Shown here one piece after another: positions 1 through 5,145 of a stretch of DNA of 6,932 nt (positions within the stretch are counted from its first letter, which is position 1; every line of letters starts with the position of its first letter). Position numbers and translations under genes: made by a program. This stretch comes from an uncultured Clostridia bacterium (lineage in GTDB: Bacteria > Bacillota > Clostridia > TANB77 > CAG-508). Under the pieces are notes generated by a model, which was not told the DNA's origin, made no database searches, and was given only the letters and a program-made list of their open reading frames with translations. The stretch lies in the NCBI GenBank assembly GCA_948976265.1, contig CARFUA010000002.1, positions 71,427 through 78,358 on the forward strand. The letters run 5' to 3'.

Positions 1-120
1 TCCCTTCCCTTTTTATGCCCCAAAAGCCTCTTTTAAAGCTCCCTAGATTGATTTTCTACGATTTTTAATGATTTATCTCTTCTTTTTCCTTAAAAGTGGC
101 TTAATTTCTTTCTGTTTTAC

Positions 121-149
121 TTGCTTTACAAGTACATTTTTGCTATAAT
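121..149 (+). promoter_or_regulatory. Extended -10 promoter of the MBL-fold hydrolase gene
   Basis: A perfect -10 hexamer TATAAT lies at 144-149, preceded by TG at 141-142 (extended -10). A weak -35 TTGCTT lies at 121-126 with a 17-base spacer. Transcription would start near 156, about 27 bases before the ATG at 183. The rest of 1-120 shows no gene or clear signal. Confidence 0.7.
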
Positions 150-160
150 AACGTTATTAT
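145..160. promoter_or_regulatory. Perfect 16-bp palindrome over the -10/start site (possible operator)
   Basis: ATAATAACGTTATTAT is its own reverse complement. It begins inside the -10 hexamer and runs through the predicted transcription start, where a dimeric repressor would block initiation. No regulator gene for it is visible. An AT-rich palindrome of this size next to a TATAAT box can arise partly by chance, so the operator role is inference. Confidence 0.35.
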
Positions 161-182
161 TTAAGATAGGAGGATAAAATAT

Positions 183-983
183 ATGAAATTTACCGTTTTA
201 ACAGAAGATAGAAACTGTGATTCAAACTTGATAAGTGAAAATGGTTTGTCTATTTATATTGAAGTCAATCATCAAAAACTACTACTGGATAGTGGCATTA
301 CGGATGCTTTTTTGAAAAATGCTAAAACACTAAATATTGACTTAGAACAAGTAGATAAAATCGTTTTGAGTCATGGGCATTGGGACCATGGAAATGGGTT
401 AAAATATATGGATACGAAAAAAACTCTAATTTTACACCCACAATGTTTTACCAAAAGATATAGTTTACTAAGAAATATGGAATATGCTGGCATCAATCAA
501 ACCAAAGAAGAATTAGGCAAAAAATTTGAATTGATTGAAACAAAAACTCCCTATAAATTTTTTGAAAACGTTTGGTTTTTAGGAGAAATTGAGCGAAAAT
601 TTGAAGTGCCTATTCAGAATTTACCAACCATTTTAGAAGATGAAAAGACAGATTATTTGCAAGATGATTCTGGAATTGTCATTCAAACAGAAAATGGTAT
701 TATCGTGTTTGGTTCTTGTTCTCATTCTGGAATTCATAATATTATTGAGCAAGCAAAAAAAATAACTGGTGAAAACAAAATTTTAGCAGTAATTGGTGGA
801 TTTCATTTAAAGAAAATCGATGCCTATACTCAAAAAATTGTACAATATTTTAAGGAAAGTCAAGTGCAAAATGCTTATATGGGACATTGTACTTCAGATG
901 AAGTCATTGCATATTTTGAAAAACAGTTAAAAGGTGTCACTAACATTAAAACTTTATTTGCTGGTGCACAATTTGAAATATAA
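183..983 (+). CDS. MBL-fold metallohydrolase (COG1237-type)
   Basis: A 266-aa soluble protein of the metallo-beta-lactamase fold. The metal-binding signature HGHWDH is at residues 64-69, inside LSHGHWDHGNGL. Further likely ligands are H181 in SCSHSG, H208 in IGGFHL and H235 in GHCTS. This spacing and the SCSHSG and GGFHL motifs match the family often labelled 7,8-dihydropterin-6-methyl-4-(beta-D-ribofuranosyl)aminobenzene-5'-phosphate synthase. That label comes from an archaeal methanopterin pathway and is unlikely to be the true reaction here; a metal-dependent phosphoesterase or similar hydrolase is the safe call. No signal peptide or membrane segment is seen. The start is fixed by AGGAGG at 168-173, nine bases before ATG. 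It is monocistronic, with its own extended -10 promoter, and converges on the ibr-like operon, sharing that operon's terminator. Length is usual for the family. Confidence 0.88.
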   Translation: MKFTVLTEDRNCDSNLISENGLSIYIEVNHQKLLLDSGITDAFLKNAKTLNIDLEQVDKIVLSHGHWDHGNGLKYMDTKKTLILHPQCFTKRYSLLRNMEYAGINQTKEELGKKFELIETKTPYKFFENVWFLGEIERKFEVPIQNLPTILEDEKTDYLQDDSGIVIQTENGIIVFGSCSHSGIHNIIEQAKKITGENKILAVIGGFHLKKIDAYTQKIVQYFKESQVQNAYMGHCTSDEVIAYFEKQLKGVTNIKTLFAGAQFEI

Positions 984-1014
984 AAAGAAAATAGTTTGAA
1001 ACTATTTTCTTTTT
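982..1014. terminator. Bidirectional intrinsic terminator
   Basis: A perfect inverted repeat has 16-base arms at 982-997 and 999-1014, with only base 998 at the centre; in RNA a few central bases would form the loop. The outer arms are A-rich on one side and T-rich on the other, so either strand gives a hairpin ending in U residues. It overlaps the stop codon of the hydrolase (981-983) and of the IbrB-like gene (1002-1004), and so ends both convergent units. Confidence 0.85.
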
Positions 1015-1526
1015 ATTGTTTTTTCTTCCATTTCTTCCCAAGATTTGCTAAATTCGTGATTGGCAAACATGTCTTTTAAGCCTGTAATTTGTTTTAAACG
1101 AATAATTTCATCTAGTTCCATCCCCAGATGCTTCGAAATTTCCGTTTCAGTCCAACCATTTTGGGTTAGCGTTAAAACAATGTGCGACATATCAATAATT
1201 TGATGCGTTCCTCTGGCTCGATTATGACGAATCGTACTTGCCATACGATTTTCTAAGTCTTTGTCAATCGTAACAATCGGAATCTGTTTTAGATGAAAAA
1301 ATTCTTTCGCACAACGATAACGGTGAAACCCGTCCACTACAATATACATATCTCTTTCTTTATCATAATACGTTACAATAGGTTGCGTATAGCCATCTTC
1401 TTCAATAGAATGTTTTAATAATTGCATTTCTGGTGGCGCTACTTTATTGGGATTATAGTCGTTGGCAATTACTTTGTCAATATCGACCATTTTTACATTT
1501 AATACTGGAAATTCTATTTCATTCAT
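1002..1526 (-). CDS. ibrB: IbrB-like ParB/sulfiredoxin-fold protein
   Basis: A 174-aa protein with the ParB N-terminal (ParB/Srx) fold followed by a helix-turn-helix. Motifs in order are YNPN at 24-27, GYTQPI at 45-50, DGFHRYRC at 65-72 (the GxHR signature of the fold), RHNRARGTH at 100-108, and an HTH around 124-146 (TETEISKHLGMELDEI). This combination is typical of the IbrB group, named for a prophage-linked co-activator of immunoglobulin-binding genes in E. coli that works with IbrA. It is too short to be a chromosome-segregation ParB and no ParA is nearby. The DGFHR box could bind or hydrolyse a nucleotide, as in ParB CTPases and sulfiredoxin; this is inference. It is the last gene of the operon. 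Its ATG follows the preceding TAA after one base, with GGGAG ten bases upstream, so translation is probably coupled. Confidence 0.85.
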   Translation of the reverse strand: MNEIEFPVLNVKMVDIDKVIANDYNPNKVAPPEMQLLKHSIEEDGYTQPIVTYYDKERDMYIVVDGFHRYRCAKEFFHLKQIPIVTIDKDLENRMASTIRHNRARGTHQIIDMSHIVLTLTQNGWTETEISKHLGMELDEIIRLKQITGLKDMFANHEFSKSWEEMEEKTIKRK

Positions 1527-1527
1527 T

Positions 1528-1893
1528 TTACTTTTTCTCCCTACTAATTGTCACAAAATTTTTATAAACTTGACTTTTAATTTCAAACCCACAAGCTTCA
1601 TAAATTTCACAATAAGCGTTGGTCACAATGCTATCTATAATCACCATTTCTTTGGTGATATTTTTTAAGATTTCCACCAAATATTCCTCCTTGGTGGTGT
1701 AAATATTTTTAATAATATTTTTACTAATGGAAACAAAGGCTTTGACTTTACCTTGTTCTAAATAAAGGTACCATTGTTTGTTATCATCATCATAAATACG
1801 GTCATTGGTTTGTCTTTCTACCAATCTGGAACCAAAAAATTTTCCCATATAGTGATAAAAATTTTCGGTTTGATTTGTCATTTTTACTACCAT
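1528..1893 (-). CDS. Small GNAT-like protein between the IbrA- and IbrB-like genes
   Basis: A 121-aa protein resembling a reduced GNAT N-acetyltransferase domain. The core strand WYLYLEQGKVKAFVSIS is at residues 41-57, a helix follows at 67-80, and the C-terminal IYEACGFEI at 97-105 is the conserved Tyr plus Gly-Phe ending of GNATs. The usual acetyl-CoA pyrophosphate loop (Q/R-x-x-G-x-G/A) is not evident at YTTKEEYLVEIL (65-76), so catalysis is doubtful and a structural or binding role is possible. GGAG lies six to seven bases before the ATG at 1893, within the tail of the IbrA-like gene's terminal region, which supports this start over the internal ATG at 1881. It is the middle gene of the operon, between two genes whose products act together in the Ibr family, so it probably serves the same process. 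The GNAT assignment rests on pattern only. Confidence 0.65.
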   Translation of the reverse strand: MVVKMTNQTENFYHYMGKFFGSRLVERQTNDRIYDDDNKQWYLYLEQGKVKAFVSISKNIIKNIYTTKEEYLVEILKNITKEMVIIDSIVTNAYCEIYEACGFEIKSQVYKNFVTISREKK

Positions 1894-1905
1894 TTTTCTC
1901 TCCTT

Positions 1906-2280
1906 TTATATCGATTTTTGCTGAATGATTTTTTGTAATGTTTTATCATCTGTAACAGTCGTTTGATTCAATAAATTATCCCATTTATGAATTAATTCCA
2001 TTAATTGTTTGTCATCATTTTTGGTTTGAGCAAACGACAATCTTCGTAAGTAAAAGTCGTTTTTTTCAATGGCTCTTGCTATCCTTCGCCAAGAAATAAC
2101 TTTTCGTTGACCTTCTAGCTTGCATTCTGCAGTATCTGGAATATCTTTTAACTCAATTCCATATTTATTTTGATGCCAAATCATAAACTTTTTTATTTTT
2201 CGATAATAATGTAACATTAAATCTCGATTATAAATCCCAATACTTTCTAGTAAAAATATTGTATATTCCTGCCAAGACAT
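1906..2280 (-). CDS. IbrA-like protein, C-terminal piece (DUF3440 part, after a frameshift)
   Basis: A 124-aa open frame that is the natural continuation of the upstream IbrA-like gene in another frame. Its reading frame stays open upstream of this ATG for 20 more codons (GNIYCKTTALGNI... then the ATG), joining the N-terminal piece at the AAAA run 2341-2344. The residues MSWQEYTIFLLES at the start and the basic region KLEGQRKVISWRRIARAIEKND resemble the C-terminal DUF3440 region of IbrA-like PAPS-reductase-fold proteins. No good ribosome binding site precedes this ATG, so it is unlikely to be translated alone. It ends 12 bases before the GNAT-like gene. The restored full protein would be 429 aa, close to the usual size of the family. 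Confidence 0.7.
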   Translation of the reverse strand: MSWQEYTIFLLESIGIYNRDLMLHYYRKIKKFMIWHQNKYGIELKDIPDTAECKLEGQRKVISWRRIARAIEKNDFYLRRLSFAQTKNDDKQLMELIHKWDNLLNQTTVTDDKTLQKIIQQKSI

Positions 2281-2323
2281 AAAATCTGGTTTGCAAGATT
2301 TGATATTGCCAAGCGCCGTTGTT

Positions 2324-3196
2324 TTACAATAAATATTGCCAAAATTGACACCGATTCACACGATTTAAAACCTTCCCCCACGTATCATATTCTAACGCTT
2401 TGAATTGGTCTAAACCATTTTTCTGGTCATCTCCATATGGTTGGCAAAGCCTTTGCTCATAGATACTCAAGCCGTTTTTGTACATCAGCTCATAAATATA
2501 ATTAAATTGAAAATCAAATTTGCTAACTGCCCCCCAAATATCTTCTGCTGTCCAATCATAAATTGGATAAAAATTGTAAACATCTATATGTTTCTCATGA
2601 ATTTTTAATTTGGTCGTCCAATGATAATTTTCAAAAGTAACTTTTTTATCTTGCATCGCAATGGTACGAAATCGATTTAAACTTTCATCAGTTCGAATTC
2701 CTACGCCACAAGCCACCTTGCCTTGATATTTTTGTTGATACCAATCCGCAAACTGAAGTACAAACTCTTCAAATTCTTCGCCCTTTTTAAACCAAGAAAA
2801 TGGGCAATTTTCCATGTTAATACAATTCTCTGGCATCTTTCTTACCCACAAATACTCGCTCTCTTCCTCCCAGCAAATCCACTTTGGTTGTAAAACAGAC
2901 ACCGCATTTCTAAGTGCAATTGGCAAAGCAATATGATAAAAATCTCGAATCTGTGATAATTGTTTTAACTCCTCAACATGTTGAATCGTATAACAATATT
3001 GTGCTTCCAAATCAATAAACAGTACATCAAATTTTCGATTCATTTGTTTTGCAACCTTATTCGCCAATTGCAACATAACTGAGCTATCTTTTCCACCACT
3101 AAAACTGAAATACACATTTTCAAAATTTGTAAAAATAATTTTCAATCTTTCGATTGCCGCTTCTAATACGTTTTTTTCTAGATATTTTTTGGTCAT
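2324..3196 (-). CDS. ibrA: IbrA-like PAPS-reductase-fold protein, N-terminal piece (frameshifted)
   Basis: A 290-aa open frame with the adenine-nucleotide alpha-hydrolase (PP-loop) fold of phosphoadenosine phosphosulfate reductases. SGGKDSS is at residues 33-39 (the ATP-pyrophosphatase P-loop), FIDLEAQY at 60-67 follows the second strand, and GIRTDESLNR at 166-175 and YPIYDWTAEDIW at 210-221 are typical of the DndC/IbrA/CysH superfamily. Cysteines at 125, 131 and 163 might form a redox or metal site, but this is not shown. The frame ends early: FWQYLL then stop replaces the expected FGNIY, because of one extra T in the coding strand (AAAA at 2341-2344 on the + strand); the rest of the gene follows in the next frame. 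The start ATG at 3196 has AAGGGG upstream. It is first in the ibr-like operon. The frameshift may be a real inactivation or a sequencing error. Confidence 0.82.
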   Translation of the reverse strand: MTKKYLEKNVLEAAIERLKIIFTNFENVYFSFSGGKDSSVMLQLANKVAKQMNRKFDVLFIDLEAQYCYTIQHVEELKQLSQIRDFYHIALPIALRNAVSVLQPKWICWEEESEYLWVRKMPENCINMENCPFSWFKKGEEFEEFVLQFADWYQQKYQGKVACGVGIRTDESLNRFRTIAMQDKKVTFENYHWTTKLKIHEKHIDVYNFYPIYDWTAEDIWGAVSKFDFQFNYIYELMYKNGLSIYEQRLCQPYGDDQKNGLDQFKALEYDTWGKVLNRVNRCQFWQYLL

Positions 3197-3215
3197 TTAT
3201 TTTCCCCTTTTGATT

Positions 3216-3244
3216 ATTATATCATTGTTGGAAAATTCTGTAAA
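3216..3244 (-). promoter_or_regulatory. Sigma-A type promoter of the ibr-like operon
   Basis: On the minus strand, TTTACA (3244-3239) and a perfect TATAAT (3221-3216) are separated by exactly 17 bases. The start would fall near 3209, giving a leader of about a dozen bases before the ATG at 3196. It sits between the tRNA-fragment terminator and the operon, so the operon is independently transcribed. An 8+8 palindrome (TTTTTTGA-T-TCAAAAAA, 3260-3276) lies just upstream but overlaps the tRNA terminator U-run. Confidence 0.8.
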
Positions 3245-3273
3245 GTTATTCCAGTATCGTTTTTTGATTCAAA

Positions 3274-3300
3274 AAAATGCACCTTTAAAAGGTGCATTTT
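3274..3300 (-). terminator. Intrinsic terminator of the interrupted tRNA-Arg gene
   Basis: A 10-bp stem (3274-3283 with 3291-3300; core TGCACC/GGTGCA) has a 7-base loop. Read on the minus strand it is followed by a run of Us (plus-strand A run 3271-3277). It begins directly at the CCA end of the tRNA fragment, so it is most simply the native terminator of that tRNA gene. This supports the left side being the original chromosomal flank. Confidence 0.85.
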
Positions 3301-3344
3301 GGCGTGCCTGGAGGGATTCGAACCCCCGATCTCGAAGTTCGTAG
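3300..3344 (-). other. 3' half of a tRNA-Arg(ACG) gene: attachment-site junction of an integrated element
   Basis: On the minus strand the segments read as follows. Anticodon loop CTACGAA is 3344-3338, with anticodon ACG at 3342-3340. The 3' anticodon stem CTTCG is 3337-3333, the variable loop AGATC 3332-3328, and the T-arm GGGGG-TTCGAAT-CCCTC 3327-3311. The acceptor strand CAGGCAC is 3310-3304, then discriminator G and encoded CCA to 3300. All parts have canonical tRNA spacing. Upstream, the 5' anticodon stem should be CGAAG but TTCAA is found, and neither a D-arm nor the acceptor partner GTGCCTG is present. The tRNA is therefore cut at the anticodon loop, a usual crossover place for tyrosine recombinases. 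Because the native terminator follows the fragment, the element lies to the right, and the reconstituted tRNA should lie at its far end. Confidence 0.85.
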
Positions 3345-3505
3345 TTGAACAGCCAATTCAATTTTAACAACTTTTGAAACACTTAATTTTCTAAGATTAT
3401 ATTTTATAAGTATTGATATTACTGAAATACAAGAATTTTTTAAAAATTTAATATAGTTTAAATAAGTTTAAGAAAAAGTAAAATAGTTTATTAAAAATCC
3501 ACATT
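3345..3505. other. Non-coding AT-rich element end with phased AGTTTA repeats
   Basis: No open frame is credible here. Three AGTTTA copies lie at 3455-3460, 3465-3470 and 3485-3490, spaced 10 and 20 bases, i.e. on one helical face. This could be an arm-type site for an integrase or accessory protein, or part of the adjacent origin. A weak promoter-like pair (TTGAAA 3374-3379 and TATATT 3398-3403, 18-base spacer, + strand) could drive the replication-like gene downstream; it is not convincing. Confidence 0.35.
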
Positions 3506-3609
3506 TAAGGGGAAATATGGGGAAAACATTTTTACTTTCAGGGGAAAAACTTAATATCAATATTTTATTAAAATATAAGGGGAAATATTTTTTCTGTTCG
3601 GGGGAAAAA
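3506..3609 (+). repeat. GGGGAAA iteron-like cluster (candidate replication origin)
   Basis: Five GGGGAAA copies, all in the same orientation, start at 3509, 3519, 3541, 3579 and 3601. Two are in identical 13-base contexts TAAGGGGAAATAT (3506-3518 and 3576-3588). Two neighbour intervals are exactly 22 bases (3519-3541 and 3579-3601) and one is 10, so the copies are near helical phase. G runs are rare in this AT-rich DNA, which makes the cluster stand out. It lies directly upstream of a replication-initiator-like gene, the usual place for iterons bound by a Rep protein. Confidence 0.6.
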
Positions 3610-3646
3610 TCAAAATATAATTTTAGAAAAAGGAGTGCAAAAAACT

Positions 3647-3997
3647 ATGGAAAATAGATCTATAATACAATCTAATTTTATTATTGCAAATAGAGATTTA
3701 ATCAATAAATTTGGAGTTAATTCTGCTATATTGTTAGGAGAATTATATGGTAGATATAATTATTTTAAGAAAAGAAATCAGTTAAGAAATGGTTTCTTTT
3801 TTGCGACTAAAAACAGTATAGAAAGTAGTACAAAATTGACACCATATAAGCAAAGAACAGCAAGTTCTATATTAGAAAGTGCTAACATTTTAGAAGTAAA
3901 ATATATAGATATTCCACCTAAAACTTATTACAGAATTAACGAAATAAATCTGCTGAAAGTATTGAAAAATTCAGTAGTCGATAATATGAACAACTAG
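3647..3997 (+). CDS. Small winged-helix protein like the N-terminus of phage/plasmid replication initiators
   Basis: A 116-aa protein. Residues 8-45 (QSNFIIANRDLINKFGVNSAILLGELYGRYNYFKK) and 55-99 (a helix-turn-helix around KNSIESSTKLTPYKQRTASSILES, then the wing ILEVKYIDIPPKTYYRINEI) follow the pattern of N-terminal domains of phage replisome-organiser and plasmid initiator proteins, where a hydrophobic helix is followed by a winged helix ending in a YRIN-type strand. Those proteins usually continue for 100 or more residues; this one stops at N116, so it may be truncated or a stand-alone DNA-binding protein. The ATG at 3647 with AAGGAG eleven bases upstream is preferred; a GTG at 3635 lies within the ribosome binding site itself. 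The iteron-like cluster immediately upstream is its likely target. Replication function is inference from pattern and position. Confidence 0.6.
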   Translation: MENRSIIQSNFIIANRDLINKFGVNSAILLGELYGRYNYFKKRNQLRNGFFFATKNSIESSTKLTPYKQRTASSILESANILEVKYIDIPPKTYYRINEINLLKVLKNSVVDNMNN

Positions 3998-4194
3998 ATG
4001 TTTAAATTATGAAGTACAGTATGTTAAAAAATTTTACACAAATAATAATAAAGAAAAATAATAAATAATAACACACACACGAGAAAAATTTTCTTAAAAA
4101 ATAGCAACAAAAAAATCAAAAAAGTATTGTATTTTTTTAGAAAATCTATAAAAAAATTTAAACATTTTTTACAAAATATCAATCAAAAAATTTC
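3998..4194. other. Gene-free, extremely AT-rich stretch
   Basis: No supported gene is present. The stretch is nearly all A/T, with AATAAT-type repetition around 4042-4070, a short CA repeat (about 4069-4080) and several A/T runs. Such DNA melts easily and would suit the unwinding region of an origin between the initiator-like gene and the hairpin array that follows. This is inference; it could also be plain untranslated DNA. Confidence 0.35.
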
Positions 4195-4214
4195 TCCCAG
4201 CGGGTTAAAAGGGT

Positions 4215-4355
4215 TTTAGGGATTTTTCCCTAAACAGCAAAACAGGTGCCAAAGCACCATGCTGGCGAATATTAGGCATAAAGAAAATGCCATAATATTC
4301 GGTCGCAAAATAAAATTTTGCTCTTTCTTAATACTTCGCTCCGCTAGTATTAAGA
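4215..4355. repeat. Array of five consecutive hairpins (candidate oriT or single-strand origin)
   Basis: Five perfect or nearly perfect inverted repeats follow each other. (1) TTTAGGGA/TCCCTAAA, 4215-4222 with 4227-4234, loop TTTT. (2) CAGCA/TGCTG, 4235-4239 with 4260-4264, enclosing GGTGC/GCACC, 4245-4249 with 4254-4258. (3) CGAATATTA/TAATATTCG, 4266-4274 with 4293-4301, enclosing GGCAT/ATGCC, 4275-4279 with 4287-4291. (4) GCAAAAT/ATTTTGC, 4305-4311 with 4315-4321. (5) TCTTAATACT/AGTATTAAGA, 4326-4335 with 4346-4355, loop TCGCTCCGCT. Their density exceeds what a terminator needs and they lie between genes on a mobile element, as at transfer origins and single-strand origins. A structured RNA leader for the gene at 4388 is the alternative. 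Confidence 0.6.
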
Positions 4356-4387
4356 GTTAAAAGTGAAGTTATAGATAAGGTGGTAAT

Positions 4388-5002
4388 ATGATTACAGATT
4401 CACAAACAGAATTAGAAAAAATTTTTATGTCGTATGATAGAGTGTTATATAAATTAAATTTGATTGAGATAAAAACAAAGAGTGGAAAAGAAATAACTCA
4501 TAAAGATTTAAGACAAGCAGCTACTATTATGAATAAAAAACATCCTACTTGTAGATGGAAACAACAAAAATATAGATTTAATAAATATAGAAATTATATT
4601 TTAGCTGAAGGATTCTATTGGTTAATATATGTATATTTTCAAACAGAAAAAAATATTGTAGATGCAGATATAGATTTTTTTAATATGAGAATTGGACAGT
4701 ATGAGGAGTTACTAAAGGTTTCTCGTAAAAATTTTTGGAATAATGATATGTATGTATATGAATTGCCAAATTATTTTAATAGAGTTTCTGGTACTATAAA
4801 AAATGGTCTTATTAAAATGAACAAAGCTACTAATGGTCTTTATAAATATTATGAAAATGGAAAAGCCAAAATTTCGAAGGAAGGTATTGAGTGGTTGTGC
4901 GAGAATTGTTTTAAACATAAATATTTGGAATTGCTTGAACAATATAAAATGGAACTTACAGAGATATACATAGAAAAAGGCTATCCTTATGATGTTTTTT
5001 AG
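4388..5002 (+). CDS. Hypothetical protein, 204 aa, downstream of the hairpin array
   Basis: I do not recognise this protein. It is soluble-looking, basic and rich in aromatic residues, with a predicted mostly helical course. A basic segment around 55-70 (CRWKQQKYRFNKYRNY) is followed by a hydrophobic aromatic stretch at 76-84 (FYWLIYVYF), too short and mixed for a membrane helix, then an acidic part at 88-98. The C-terminal part has CENC at 171-174, two cysteines of a possible metal site but with no clear partner pair. AAGGTGG at 4377-4383 lies four bases before the ATG, supporting this start. Position directly after the hairpin array would suit an accessory protein for transfer or replication that binds that array, but nothing in the protein itself proves it. 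It is followed by a weak A/T hairpin at 5021-5039. Confidence 0.7.
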   Translation: MITDSQTELEKIFMSYDRVLYKLNLIEIKTKSGKEITHKDLRQAATIMNKKHPTCRWKQQKYRFNKYRNYILAEGFYWLIYVYFQTEKNIVDADIDFFNMRIGQYEELLKVSRKNFWNNDMYVYELPNYFNRVSGTIKNGLIKMNKATNGLYKYYENGKAKISKEGIEWLCENCFKHKYLELLEQYKMELTEIYIEKGYPYDVF

Positions 5003-5020
5003 AAAATTTGTTATAAGAAG

Positions 5021-5039
5021 AAAAAGATATAATCTTTTT
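5021..5039 (+). terminator. Weak A/T-rich hairpin after the 204-aa gene
   Basis: AAAAAGAT/ATCTTTTT (5021-5028 with 5032-5039) has a 3-base loop, and the right arm itself supplies the U run. With a single G-C pair the stem is weak, so termination would be partial at best. Confidence 0.35.
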
Positions 5040-5086
5040 AAAACTCATATTATAATTTATAAAAAGTTAAAATTTTTAAAAATGGG

Positions 5087-5115
5087 CTGACAAATCAAAA
5101 AGAGCACGTTATACT
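5087..5115 (+). promoter_or_regulatory. Sigma-A type promoter of the gene at 5146
   Basis: CTGACA (5087-5092, 5 of 6 to consensus) and TATACT (5110-5115, 5 of 6) are separated by 17 bases. Transcription would begin near 5122, about 24 bases before the ATG. This makes the small gene downstream a separate transcription unit. Confidence 0.75.
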
Positions 5116-5145
5116 ACTATCAAATTAATATTGGAGGTAGTAAAT

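Noticed and set aside
1462..1668. 68-aa plus-strand open frame
   Set aside because: It lies antisense over the junction of the GNAT-like and IbrB-like genes, has no ribosome binding site and a low-complexity hydrophobic content: a shadow of the real genes.
2324..2380. Programmed ribosomal frameshift in the IbrA-like gene
   Set aside because: The UUUU run would allow tRNA slippage, but no correctly spaced Shine-Dalgarno-like element or clear downstream structure is seen; the purine run near 2371-2380 is too far upstream.
3300..3372. Intact tRNA gene on the minus strand
   Set aside because: The 5' anticodon stem, D-arm and 5' acceptor strand are absent; only the 3' half fits a tRNA. A faint AATTGG resembling a D-loop is not in a foldable context.
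3506..3609. CRISPR-like array
   Set aside because: The repeated unit is only 7-13 bases, spacing is irregular overall, and there are no cas genes; it fits iterons better.
3635..3646. GTG start for the initiator-like gene
   Set aside because: This GTG overlaps the AGGAG ribosome binding site that serves the ATG at 3647.
4066..4082. Short CA dinucleotide repeat
   Set aside because: Only a few units long, with no linked gene whose phase it could vary.
4712..4942. 76-aa minus-strand open frame
   Set aside because: Antisense to the 204-aa gene, Phe/Ile-rich as expected of the reverse of a Lys/Asn-rich gene, with no promoter or ribosome binding site.
5131..5145. TTG start for the small helical gene
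   Set aside because: It lies directly before GGAGG, which is placed correctly for the ATG at 5146.
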